Below are positions 51,546 through 59,231 of a stretch of DNA of 64,000 bases, in pieces (within the stretch, counting starts at the first letter, position 1; each line of letters starts with the position of its first letter). The position numbers and the translations under genes were made by a program. The DNA comes from Belliella kenyensis. GTDB lineage: Bacteria; Bacteroidota; Bacteroidia; Cytophagales; Cyclobacteriaceae. Below the pieces are notes generated by a model, which did not search any database, was not told where the DNA came from, and saw only the letters and a program-made list of their open reading frames with translations. Location: NCBI RefSeq assembly GCF_022549675.1, contig NZ_JAKZGR010000002.1:1-64000 (forward strand), written 5' to 3'.

Positions 51546-53048
51546 ATGAAAACTACTTTACCCAAAATTATCCATCTGATTTTAGTAGTGTTTTGTTTGT
51601 CTTGCCAACAACAAAAGCACCAAGAAGTGGCTAATGATTACTATCAAGAGCCATACAGACCTCAATTTCACTTTAGTCCAGAGGCAAACTGGATGAATGA
51701 TCCCAATGGGATGGTTTATTATGAAGGAGAGTATCACCTTTTCTATCAATATCACCCAGAGGGAAACACTTGGGGTCCCATGCATTGGGGACACGCAATT
51801 TCTCAAGATTTGGTACATTGGGAACATCTTCCGATAGCGTTATATCCAGATAAGTTCGGAACCATTTTTTCTGGATCAGCTGTGGCTGATTTGAAGAATA
51901 CTTCCGGATTAGGAACGGAAGAAAATCCACCTTTGATCGCAATTTTCACCTATCATGATGCAGAAGCTGAAAAAGCAGGTGCTATAGATTTTCAGACTCA
52001 AGGCATTGCTTATAGTCTTGACAAAGGGAGGACTTGGGAGAAATATGAAAATAACCCTGTTCTAAAGAATCCTGGAATCAAGGATTTCAGAGATCCCAAA
52101 GTAATGTGGTATGAAGATAATGATGGCAAAGGAAAGTGGATCATGAGCTTGGCTGTCAAAGACAGGATATCATTTTACAGTTCCGAGAATTTGATCGATT
52201 GGGAATATGAATCTGATTTTCAGCCTTTATGGGCTGCTTATGGTGGTGTTTGGGAATGTCCTGATTTGTTTAAAGTAAAAAGTCCTGACGGTATAGATAA
52301 ATGGGTGCTTTTCGTAAGCATCAATCCAGGAGGTCCAAATGGTGGTTCGGCTACACAGTACTTTGTGGGGGATTTTGACGGTATGGAGTTTACAACGACG
52401 GAAGAAGAAGTAAAGTGGCTAGATTATGGGGCGGACAATTATGCAGGTGTGACATGGTCTAATGTTCCAAAGGAAGACGGACGTGTGTTGTTTATAGGAT
52501 GGATGAGCAATTGGGATTATGCAAATGTAGTCCCAACAGAAGTCTGGAGGTCTGCCAAAACTATACCTAGATCACTTGAATTGTTCGAAATAGCAGGTAG
52601 ATCCTACCTAGCATCAAAGCCTGTGAAAGAATTAGATAAGCTAAAAGGGAATACTCTTGATCTCCAAGGCAATGAAATTGAACTTGAACATGAGCTTCTT
52701 GAGATGGCATTGGTCATAGAAGAGGCTGATTTTGAATTTGAACTCTCTAATGAGGCTGGGGAATCAGTCACATTGAAAAGGATTGATGATAAAATTTACT
52801 TTGATCGCAGCAACTCAGGAAAAACAGATTTTGAAGTTGCCTTCAAGAAGCTACATACTGCTCCAGATTTAGGAATAAATTTCAAAGAATTGAGGGTGTT
52901 TTTAGATAAAGCTTCCATTGAATTCTTCTTCAATGAGGGTGAGTTGGTCCTTACAGAAATCATTTTCCCTACACAACCTTATAGCAAGCTGAAAACAAAA
53001 GGCTTTGGTGATTCAAAAAAGGTTCATCAGCTTAAATCAATTTGGTAA
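51546..53048 (+). CDS. Glycoside hydrolase family 32 lipoprotein (invertase/levanase)
   Basis: A 500-residue secreted enzyme with a lipobox ending at Cys20 (FCLSC). Family signatures: WMNDPNG with the nucleophile Asp52, FRDPKVMW with the stabilising Asp, and WECPDLFKV with the acid/base Glu. A C-terminal beta-sandwich of about 130 residues follows. It hydrolyses fructosyl bonds in sucrose, inulin or levan. An upstream in-frame start at 51504 is rejected because it would bury the signal. It is 42 bases after the ROK gene. Confidence 0.92.
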   Translation: MKTTLPKIIHLILVVFCLSCQQQKHQEVANDYYQEPYRPQFHFSPEANWMNDPNGMVYYEGEYHLFYQYHPEGNTWGPMHWGHAISQDLVHWEHLPIALYPDKFGTIFSGSAVADLKNTSGLGTEENPPLIAIFTYHDAEAEKAGAIDFQTQGIAYSLDKGRTWEKYENNPVLKNPGIKDFRDPKVMWYEDNDGKGKWIMSLAVKDRISFYSSENLIDWEYESDFQPLWAAYGGVWECPDLFKVKSPDGIDKWVLFVSINPGGPNGGSATQYFVGDFDGMEFTTTEEEVKWLDYGADNYAGVTWSNVPKEDGRVLFIGWMSNWDYANVVPTEVWRSAKTIPRSLELFEIAGRSYLASKPVKELDKLKGNTLDLQGNEIELEHELLEMALVIEEADFEFELSNEAGESVTLKRIDDKIYFDRSNSGKTDFEVAFKKLHTAPDLGINFKELRVFLDKASIEFFFNEGELVLTEIIFPTQPYSKLKTKGFGDSKKVHQLKSIW

Positions 53049-53315
53049 ATTACTTTGCTTTAGATATAGTGGATGGTGGTAAGATGATTTTCGCCAATAT
53101 TAAACGGTGAATTGAAATATTACATTATCTTCGCATTCATAGCAAAAGTTTCTATTTGGGATAGTTAAATCAATTTAGCAAGCTTTATGATGATGTTTTA
53201 ATTTAAAAATGAACCTATGATCTAAAGCGCACATAAGCTGATGTTCTGGACGTATAAACAATGCCCAGCGGAGGTTTAGGTGTGCTTTAGCTTGAAATAA
53301 CCTACAATTTACCCT

Positions 53316-54659
53316 ATGCAAAATAAACATTACGTTCTCTTCTTATCCATTACAGCTGCGCTTGGTGGTTTTCTTTTTGGTTTTGACACAGCTGTAATCT
53401 CTGGAGCAGAAAGAGATATTCAAGCCCTTTGGCAGCTATCTGATCTTAAGCATGGCTTGGCGGTAGCGGTCGCTTTGTATGGGACTGTACTAGGCGCACT
53501 TTTTGGAGGTATACCTGCGGATAGATGGGGAAGAAAGACCTCACTTTTGTGGATAGGTCTCTTTTACTTTGTGTCGGCTCTAGGTTCAGCCTTAGCTGCA
53601 GATGTGAATAGCTTTATGCTGTTTAGGTTTTTGGGTGGTTTGGGAGTAGGTGCGTCATCTGTAGTGGCACCAATGTATATCTCCGAAATAGCTCCAGCCG
53701 CACGAAGAGGGCAATTGGTTGCCCTATACCAGTTCAATATAGTGTTTGGGATATTGATGGCCTATTTTTCCAATTACTTGATAGGAACAGCAAATCTTAA
53801 TGAAGCTTGGCGTTGGATGATGGGTGTAGAGGCTATACCAGCTTTGATATATACTGTTTTGATATTTAAAGTACCCAAAAGTCCGAGGTGGCTTATCGCA
53901 AAAAGGCGTGATTTTGAAGGAGCGCGAGAGATTTTGACCAAGACTGACCCAGAAGGCGTGGATGAAGCTATAGCTTTGGCAATAGAAGAAAGTAAAATAA
54001 TCAAAGGGAAAGCAAGTGTTGGGATGCTTTTCAATAGTAAGTTTAGAAAAATCAGTATCATGGCAGTTCTCATGGCTTTTTTCAATCAGGTGTCTGGGAT
54101 CAATGCCATTATATATTTTGCTCCTAGGGTCTTTGAATCTGCAGGAATTGCGAGTGAGACAGCCTTAATGTCCACGATTGGTATTGGTGTGATCAATTTA
54201 GTGACGACGATGCTTGGCTTATATTTGATTGATAAGTTTGGCAGGAAGTTACTGATGTATATTGGTTCGATAGGGTATATAGTTTCACTTTCCTTAATGG
54301 CTTATAGCTACTTCGGAGGAGCCATAGATAGTAGTTTGTTACCATATTTTGTGTTTGTGTTTATCGCTTCTCATGCGATAGGTCAAGGATCTGTGATTTG
54401 GGTGTTTATTTCAGAGATATTTCCAAATGAGCTCAGGGCATTTGGACAATCTATGGGTTCATTTACTCATTGGATTCTGGCGGCATTGATTGCAAATATT
54501 TTTCCTTTAATCGCCAATCAGTATGGTGCTGGGAATATTTTTGCTTTTTTTGCAGTGATGATGGTGCTACAGTTACTTTGGGTAGCTTGGAAAATGCCAG
54601 AAACGAAGGGTAGATCATTGGAAGAATTACAAAGAGAATTATTAGGAAAAAATGGCTAA
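53316..54659 (+). CDS. MFS sugar porter
   Basis: A 447-residue transporter with twelve membrane segments, of the sugar porter group. Seen: FGFDTAVISGAE near residue 22, DRWGRKTSLLWIG, a GRK box, RFLGGLGVGASSVVAPMYISEIAPAARRG, the central PKSPRWLIAKRR, QVSGINAIIYF, and PETKGRSLEELQ near the end. It would import fructose, glucose or sucrose by proton symport. It lies 267 bases after GH32 and overlaps the kinase gene that follows by eight bases. Confidence 0.92.
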   Translation: MQNKHYVLFLSITAALGGFLFGFDTAVISGAERDIQALWQLSDLKHGLAVAVALYGTVLGALFGGIPADRWGRKTSLLWIGLFYFVSALGSALAADVNSFMLFRFLGGLGVGASSVVAPMYISEIAPAARRGQLVALYQFNIVFGILMAYFSNYLIGTANLNEAWRWMMGVEAIPALIYTVLIFKVPKSPRWLIAKRRDFEGAREILTKTDPEGVDEAIALAIEESKIIKGKASVGMLFNSKFRKISIMAVLMAFFNQVSGINAIIYFAPRVFESAGIASETALMSTIGIGVINLVTTMLGLYLIDKFGRKLLMYIGSIGYIVSLSLMAYSYFGGAIDSSLLPYFVFVFIASHAIGQGSVIWVFISEIFPNELRAFGQSMGSFTHWILAALIANIFPLIANQYGAGNIFAFFAVMMVLQLLWVAWKMPETKGRSLEELQRELLGKNG

Positions 54660-55548
54660 GAAGATTATTTGTTTTGGAGAGATGCTATGGGACTGTTTCC
54701 CAGATGAAGAAGTTGCAGGTGGAGCACCCATGAATGTAGCCTTGAACCTTCAGCAGTTGGGGCTTGATGTAGGGATGATTTCTCGATTAGGTTCAGATGA
54801 ATACGGGGATAGGATGAGAGCTTTTTTGCAGTCTTACAATTTTTCTATGGATTTGGTACAGACTGATGAATCCAATCCGACAGGGCTAGTCAAAGTCGAT
54901 AATACTGAAAAGGAACACATCAAATATGAAATCGTAGAACCATCTGCATGGGATTTTATCTCACTTACTGAAGAGAATCAACAAGCTGTAGCCAATGCTG
55001 ACGCTTTGATTTTTGGGAGTTTGGCAGTAAGAAATGATGTTTCTTGGGAGACCCTGTATCATTTGGTTCATCAGCCTTTACTTACTGTTTTTGACATCAA
55101 TTTTAGAGCGCCATTTATCGATTTTTACAAAATCGATAGTTTGTTAGGGTATACTGATGTATTGAAGATCAATGAAGATGAGTTAGCCATTTTGCTAGAT
55201 TTTTTCGAATTGAAGGCTAGTGCCGAAAACCGAGAAAAAGTCCTCTGCGAATACTTGGAGGAGGAATATCCCATTTCATGCATCTGTATCACACAGGGCA
55301 GTAAAGGCGCAATGATGTATCAAGATGGGAAGTTTTACAAACATGAAGGTTATAAAGTAGCGGTAAAAGACACCGTAGGCGCAGGAGACGCTTTTTTGGC
55401 TGGTTTTGTGAAAAATTATCTCCAAGGAAAGAGGCCATCAGAAATTTTGGATTTTGCTACCAAAATAGGGGCTTATGTAGCAAGTCAAAAAGGAGGTACA
55501 CATAAATATACCATGGAAGACATTGAGGGTATAGGATCAATACGTTAA
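54652..55548 (+). CDS. PfkB family carbohydrate kinase, probably fructokinase
   Basis: A 298-residue ribokinase-family enzyme. Seen: GEMLWDCFPDEEVAGGAPMNVALNL (start, in part), SRLGSDEYGDRMRAFL, and the catalytic signature DTVGAGDAFLAGFV near residue 245. Together with GH32 and the sugar porter it would phosphorylate fructose. It overlaps the MFS gene by eight bases and ends over the convergent Uma2 gene by 12 bases. Confidence 0.88.
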   Translation: MAKKIICFGEMLWDCFPDEEVAGGAPMNVALNLQQLGLDVGMISRLGSDEYGDRMRAFLQSYNFSMDLVQTDESNPTGLVKVDNTEKEHIKYEIVEPSAWDFISLTEENQQAVANADALIFGSLAVRNDVSWETLYHLVHQPLLTVFDINFRAPFIDFYKIDSLLGYTDVLKINEDELAILLDFFELKASAENREKVLCEYLEEEYPISCICITQGSKGAMMYQDGKFYKHEGYKVAVKDTVGAGDAFLAGFVKNYLQGKRPSEILDFATKIGAYVASQKGGTHKYTMEDIEGIGSIR

Positions 55549-56151
55549 ACCTTCAAATACCCTGTCAAGGTTCAATTCAAAACCTATTAAAACGGATGAA
55601 GTTACCTGGTGTCCTTTTGTGAAAAGTTTAGAAGGAACATATTTGTCATCGATTAACGTATAAATGAATACTGTTTGCTCCGCAGGATGAATGATCCAGT
55701 ACTCCTTGACGCCACTTTCTTCATAGATATTGTATTTATTGATTAGCTCTGTTTGATTGTTGCCTTGAGACAAGATTTCTATGATCAAATCTGGTGCACC
55801 TATACAGCCCATTTCGTCTAGTTTTTCCCAATCGCAAACCACACAAATATCTGGTTGAACTACAGTATCAATTTCTTCATTTTTTTGAGATCGAGTTGTG
55901 AGCCGCACATCAAAAGGAGCGATGAATGTTTTGCATTTTTTTCCTTCTAAAAAATCAGCCAATAAACGGGCAACTTTAAAAGATACCTCCTGATGAATTC
56001 TTCTTGGAGCAGCAGCTTGTCTGAATATTTTTCCCTTAATTAATTCTACAGCACCTTCCAAATCCCATGTTAAATAATCCGCATAGGAATATGAACCATA
56101 TGTTGAAGATGGTTCATCAACAATGTTAGCATCTTTTTTATCATTTTTCAT
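55537..56151 (-). CDS. Uma2 family protein
   Basis: A 204-residue protein of the Uma2/DUF820 family with a PD-(D/E)XK nuclease-like fold. The core DLIIEILSQGNNQTELINKYNIYEESGVKEYWIIHP carries the Asp, Glu and Lys of the site. The function in cells is unclear; DNA cleavage is not shown for this family in general. It is convergent with the fructokinase gene (12-base overlap). Confidence 0.85.
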   Translation of the reverse strand: MKNDKKDANIVDEPSSTYGSYSYADYLTWDLEGAVELIKGKIFRQAAAPRRIHQEVSFKVARLLADFLEGKKCKTFIAPFDVRLTTRSQKNEEIDTVVQPDICVVCDWEKLDEMGCIGAPDLIIEILSQGNNQTELINKYNIYEESGVKEYWIIHPAEQTVFIYTLIDDKYVPSKLFTKGHQVTSSVLIGFELNLDRVFEGLTY

Positions 56152-56239
56152 ATGTTCAATTTACAAAAAATGTATCAAAACCAATAAGGTTGTTTTGATG
56201 GGGTTTTTGTTAAGTGGTTAGAAGTCAGGTCAAATTGCG

Positions 56240-58246
56240 TTAATAGTCTTTTAGCTTGATGAGCTTTTGCTTGAATCGCTGAATCGGAAGGAAGTTTTGT
56301 TCTAAGCTCGGCGCAAAAGGAATAGGAGAGTCCAGGCTTCCTTCGCGCATCACTGGTGCGTCTAAATACTCAAAACAGTGCTCTGATATCCATGCACATA
56401 TTTCCCCTCCTATTCCACCTGTCAAGCAATCTTCTTGTAAGAAAATAACTTTGCCAGTTTTCATCACAGTGTCTCTTACAGCACCTTTGTCCCAAGGAAG
56501 CAGTGTTCTCAAATCCAAAATATCAGCATCTATTTGAAGCTCTTCAATAGCAGACTTTGCCCAATGCACACCCATCCCGTAGGTTATGATGGATAATGTA
56601 TCACCTGTTTGTGTTAAACAAGCTTTCCCAACCGCTACAGTATAATAATCGTCAGGTATTTGCTCGCTGATAGATCTATAAAGTGCTTTGTGTTCAAAGA
56701 AAAGAAAAGGGTTGGGATCCTCTATGGCTGCGTTAAGAAGCCCTTTGGCATCATGAGGGTTTGAAGGGTAGACGATTTTGAGTCCTGGAGTGTGAAAAAA
56801 CCAAGCTTCATTGGATTGAGAGTGAAATGGGCCAGCAGCTACACCTGCCCCTGTTGGCATCCGAATCACGACATCGGCGTGCTGACCCCAGCGATAATGA
56901 ATCTTAGCTAGATTGTTCACAATTTGATTGAAGCCAACTGAAACAAAATCTGCAAACTGCATTTCTACCATTGCTTTGTAACCTTTGATTGATAGACCCA
57001 GGCCTGTTCCAATGATTGCGCTCTCACAAAGGGGGGTATTTCGAACCCTTTCTGCACCATATTTTGCCTTGAATCCTTCTGTGATTTTGAAGGCTCCGCC
57101 ATACTCAGCAATATCTTGCCCCATAAGGATTAGCTTTGGGAATATGTCCATAGACTGGCTTAAGCTGTCCGAAATAGCGTCTATAAATCTTCTTTCGGTA
57201 GATCTATCCGAACGAGGTTGAACCACCTTTTGTATAAAAGGTGAATAGACATCTTGGAGTTCTTCGGTGGTATTTGGGATGATTTTCTCCTCTGAAAAGG
57301 CGACATCTAAGGCCTTGTTTATTTCTGCCTTTAGCTCACTTGAAATTATTGCCTTTTCCTTTTCATTCAGAATTCCTGATTCAATAAGGTAATTTTCATA
57401 GTTATCTACAGGATCTTTGAGTGCCCATGTTTTCATCAGTTCTTTAGGGACATACTTGGTGCCAGAAGCTTCTTCATGACCACGCATTCTGAATGTAATC
57501 GCTTCTACAAGTACGGGCCTAGGGTTTTGACGAATATCATCTGCCAGTGCCTTTATACAGTCATAAACTTCAAGCACATTGTTTCCATCAATTCTAATGG
57601 TCTCCATGCCATATCCTGGGCCTTTTTCTGTGAAATAGCGAAATGCAAACTGCTCCTCACTTGGCGTGCTTAGTCCGTAACCATTATGTTCTACCACAAA
57701 AATCACAGGTAGTTTCCAAACTGCTGCCACATTCAAACCTTCATGGAAATCCCCTTCCGAACTTGCTCCATCTCCAGTAAAGACCAAAGTAACTTTGTTT
57801 TCATTAGATAGTTTGTGAGCAAGTGCTATTCCATCAGCAATTGCAAGCTGTGGTCCAAGGTGTGATATCATTCCAACGATAAAATGCTCCTTGCTTCCAA
57901 AGTGGAACGACCGATCCCTTCCTTTAGTAAATCCAGATTTTTTTCCTTGAAATTGCGCAAACAATCTCTCTAAAGGAATTTCTCTTCCTGTAAAAATGCC
58001 TAAATTTCTATGCATAGGAAGAATATACTCGTCTTTTTGCAAGGCATTCACAGCGCCAATTGAGATTGCCTCTTGTCCCCAGCCGCTAAACCATTTTGAT
58101 ATCTTCCCCTGCCTTAGCAAAATGAGCATTTTCTCCTCAATCCTTCTAGGTAAAAGTAGAGACTTATACAATGAAATTAACGTTTGATCGCTGTAGGCCT
58201 TTCGGTCAAAAATAACAGGAGTCTCGGCTGTGATATCTCTATTCAT
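56240..58246 (-). CDS. Fused 2-oxoacid dehydrogenase E1 (alpha plus beta)
   Basis: A 668-residue thiamine-diphosphate enzyme. Residues 1-340 are the alpha part (LFAQFQGKKSGFTKGRDRS, GDGASSEGDFHEGLN, EHNGYGLSTP) and about 350-668 the beta part (AEYGGAFKITEGFKAKYGAERV, TPLCESAIIGTG, MPTGAGVAAGPFHSQSNEAWF). This single-chain form is common in Bacteroidota and probably acts on branched-chain 2-oxoacids; pyruvate or acetoin are alternatives. E2 and E3 are not nearby. A perfect 20-base palindrome lies eight bases before the ATG. Confidence 0.88.
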   Translation of the reverse strand: MNRDITAETPVIFDRKAYSDQTLISLYKSLLLPRRIEEKMLILLRQGKISKWFSGWGQEAISIGAVNALQKDEYILPMHRNLGIFTGREIPLERLFAQFQGKKSGFTKGRDRSFHFGSKEHFIVGMISHLGPQLAIADGIALAHKLSNENKVTLVFTGDGASSEGDFHEGLNVAAVWKLPVIFVVEHNGYGLSTPSEEQFAFRYFTEKGPGYGMETIRIDGNNVLEVYDCIKALADDIRQNPRPVLVEAITFRMRGHEEASGTKYVPKELMKTWALKDPVDNYENYLIESGILNEKEKAIISSELKAEINKALDVAFSEEKIIPNTTEELQDVYSPFIQKVVQPRSDRSTERRFIDAISDSLSQSMDIFPKLILMGQDIAEYGGAFKITEGFKAKYGAERVRNTPLCESAIIGTGLGLSIKGYKAMVEMQFADFVSVGFNQIVNNLAKIHYRWGQHADVVIRMPTGAGVAAGPFHSQSNEAWFFHTPGLKIVYPSNPHDAKGLLNAAIEDPNPFLFFEHKALYRSISEQIPDDYYTVAVGKACLTQTGDTLSIITYGMGVHWAKSAIEELQIDADILDLRTLLPWDKGAVRDTVMKTGKVIFLQEDCLTGGIGGEICAWISEHCFEYLDAPVMREGSLDSPIPFAPSLEQNFLPIQRFKQKLIKLKDY

Positions 58247-58579
58247 TATGGGTTTATTTTGGTATACCAAAATAGAGTTTTCTTTTTGAAAAAATTAAAT
58301 CACACTAACAATTTTGTAATTTTTTCTACCTTGGTTTGTATCCCCAAAGACCCCAGATCCCTCATTTTGATAAAACAATCCTTTTATTACATTCTCTTAG
58401 ACTGTACACTTGGACTTAATTTATCGAGAACAAGTAATTAGCCTTTTCTCATCCTTGCACTATGTCATTAGGAATTATAAATAAAAGTTGACCATAAGGT
58501 GAGGCCTCAATACTTTTTACATACATTTTGTTTAAAAAGCTTTTCATTAGAAGTGGGATTCTTTTGTAACTTTACTGAT
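58247..58579. other. Divergent intergenic region with palindrome
   Basis: About 330 bases between the E1 gene (minus) and the HMA-AraC gene (plus). Apart from the 20-base palindrome at 58255-58274 I see only AT-rich DNA, and TAACTTTA near 58567-58574, a near match to the -7 element, for the AraC gene. Confidence 0.65.
58255..58274. promoter_or_regulatory. Perfect 20-base palindrome before the E1 gene
   Basis: TATTTTGGTATACCAAAATA is its own exact reverse complement. It lies between eight and 28 bases before the E1 ATG and is the right size and place for a dimeric repressor's operator. No regulator gene is adjacent except the HMA-AraC gene 300 bases away. Confidence 0.75.
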
Positions 58580-59137
58580 ATGGATACATTATTGATCAAA
58601 AATATGGTATGTCCGAGATGTGTAATGGCTGTAGAGCAATTACTTATCGAGGAGTCAATTTCATTCCAGAATGTGTTTTTAGGGAAAGTTTTGCTTGATA
58701 AACCACTTACAAATCAAGAAAAATCGAAAGTGGAGTTGAAGCTGAAAAACTTGGGTTTTGAGATTCTTGAAGATAGAGACATAAGAAGAATTGAAATGAT
58801 CAAAAATAGTCTTAGAGAAGTTCTCTTAAATAATGAATTATCATCAGAGTTTAACTTATCTGGATATATAAAATCAAGGCTTACGGAAGATTATAGTATG
58901 TTGAGTCATCTATTTAGCAGTATGGAGGGGGTTACTATAGAGAAATTTTTTATAGAACTTAAGATTGATAAGGTGAAAGAGCTTTTGTTTTATGAGGAAT
59001 TGACCTTAAGCGAGATTTCATATCATCTAGGGTATAGCTCAGTTCAGCATCTTTCAAATCAATTCAAGAAAGTCACAGGAATGACACCTACAGCCTATAA
59101 GAATCTTGTCAAAGGAAAAATGACTGGATGGAAATAA
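58580..59137 (+). CDS. HMA-AraC fusion regulator
   Basis: A 185-residue protein. Residues 1-75 form an HMA-like domain with the metal motif CPRC (Cys11, Cys14) after IKNM. Residues about 80-185 form an AraC-type helix-turn-helix (EKFFIELKIDKVKELLFYEE, LSEISYHLGYSSVQHLSNQFKKVTGMTPTAY). The combination suggests a transcription factor that senses a thiophilic metal such as copper, though the metal and targets are unknown. The ATG at 58580 is preferred over earlier in-frame starts. Confidence 0.85.
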   Translation: MDTLLIKNMVCPRCVMAVEQLLIEESISFQNVFLGKVLLDKPLTNQEKSKVELKLKNLGFEILEDRDIRRIEMIKNSLREVLLNNELSSEFNLSGYIKSRLTEDYSMLSHLFSSMEGVTIEKFFIELKIDKVKELLFYEELTLSEISYHLGYSSVQHLSNQFKKVTGMTPTAYKNLVKGKMTGWK

Positions 59138-59174
59138 TTGGATGGGTTTTTAGAGAAATTGGTTGATTGATAAA

Positions 59175-59205
59175 AAAAGCCTCTTGAAAAAATCAAGAGG
59201 CTTTT
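59175..59205. terminator. Bidirectional terminator between the AraC and TonB receptor genes
   Basis: AAAAGCCTCTTGA and TCAAGAGGCTTTT form a perfect 13-base stem with an A5 loop between convergent genes. Confidence 0.93.
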
Positions 59206-59231
59206 AATATTAATTTAAAAAAGTTGGTGGT

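Noticed and set aside
53049-53315. A second LacI operator before the MFS gene
   Set aside because: No TAAAACGTTTTA-like palindrome was found in the 267-base gap; only the ROK promoter carries one.
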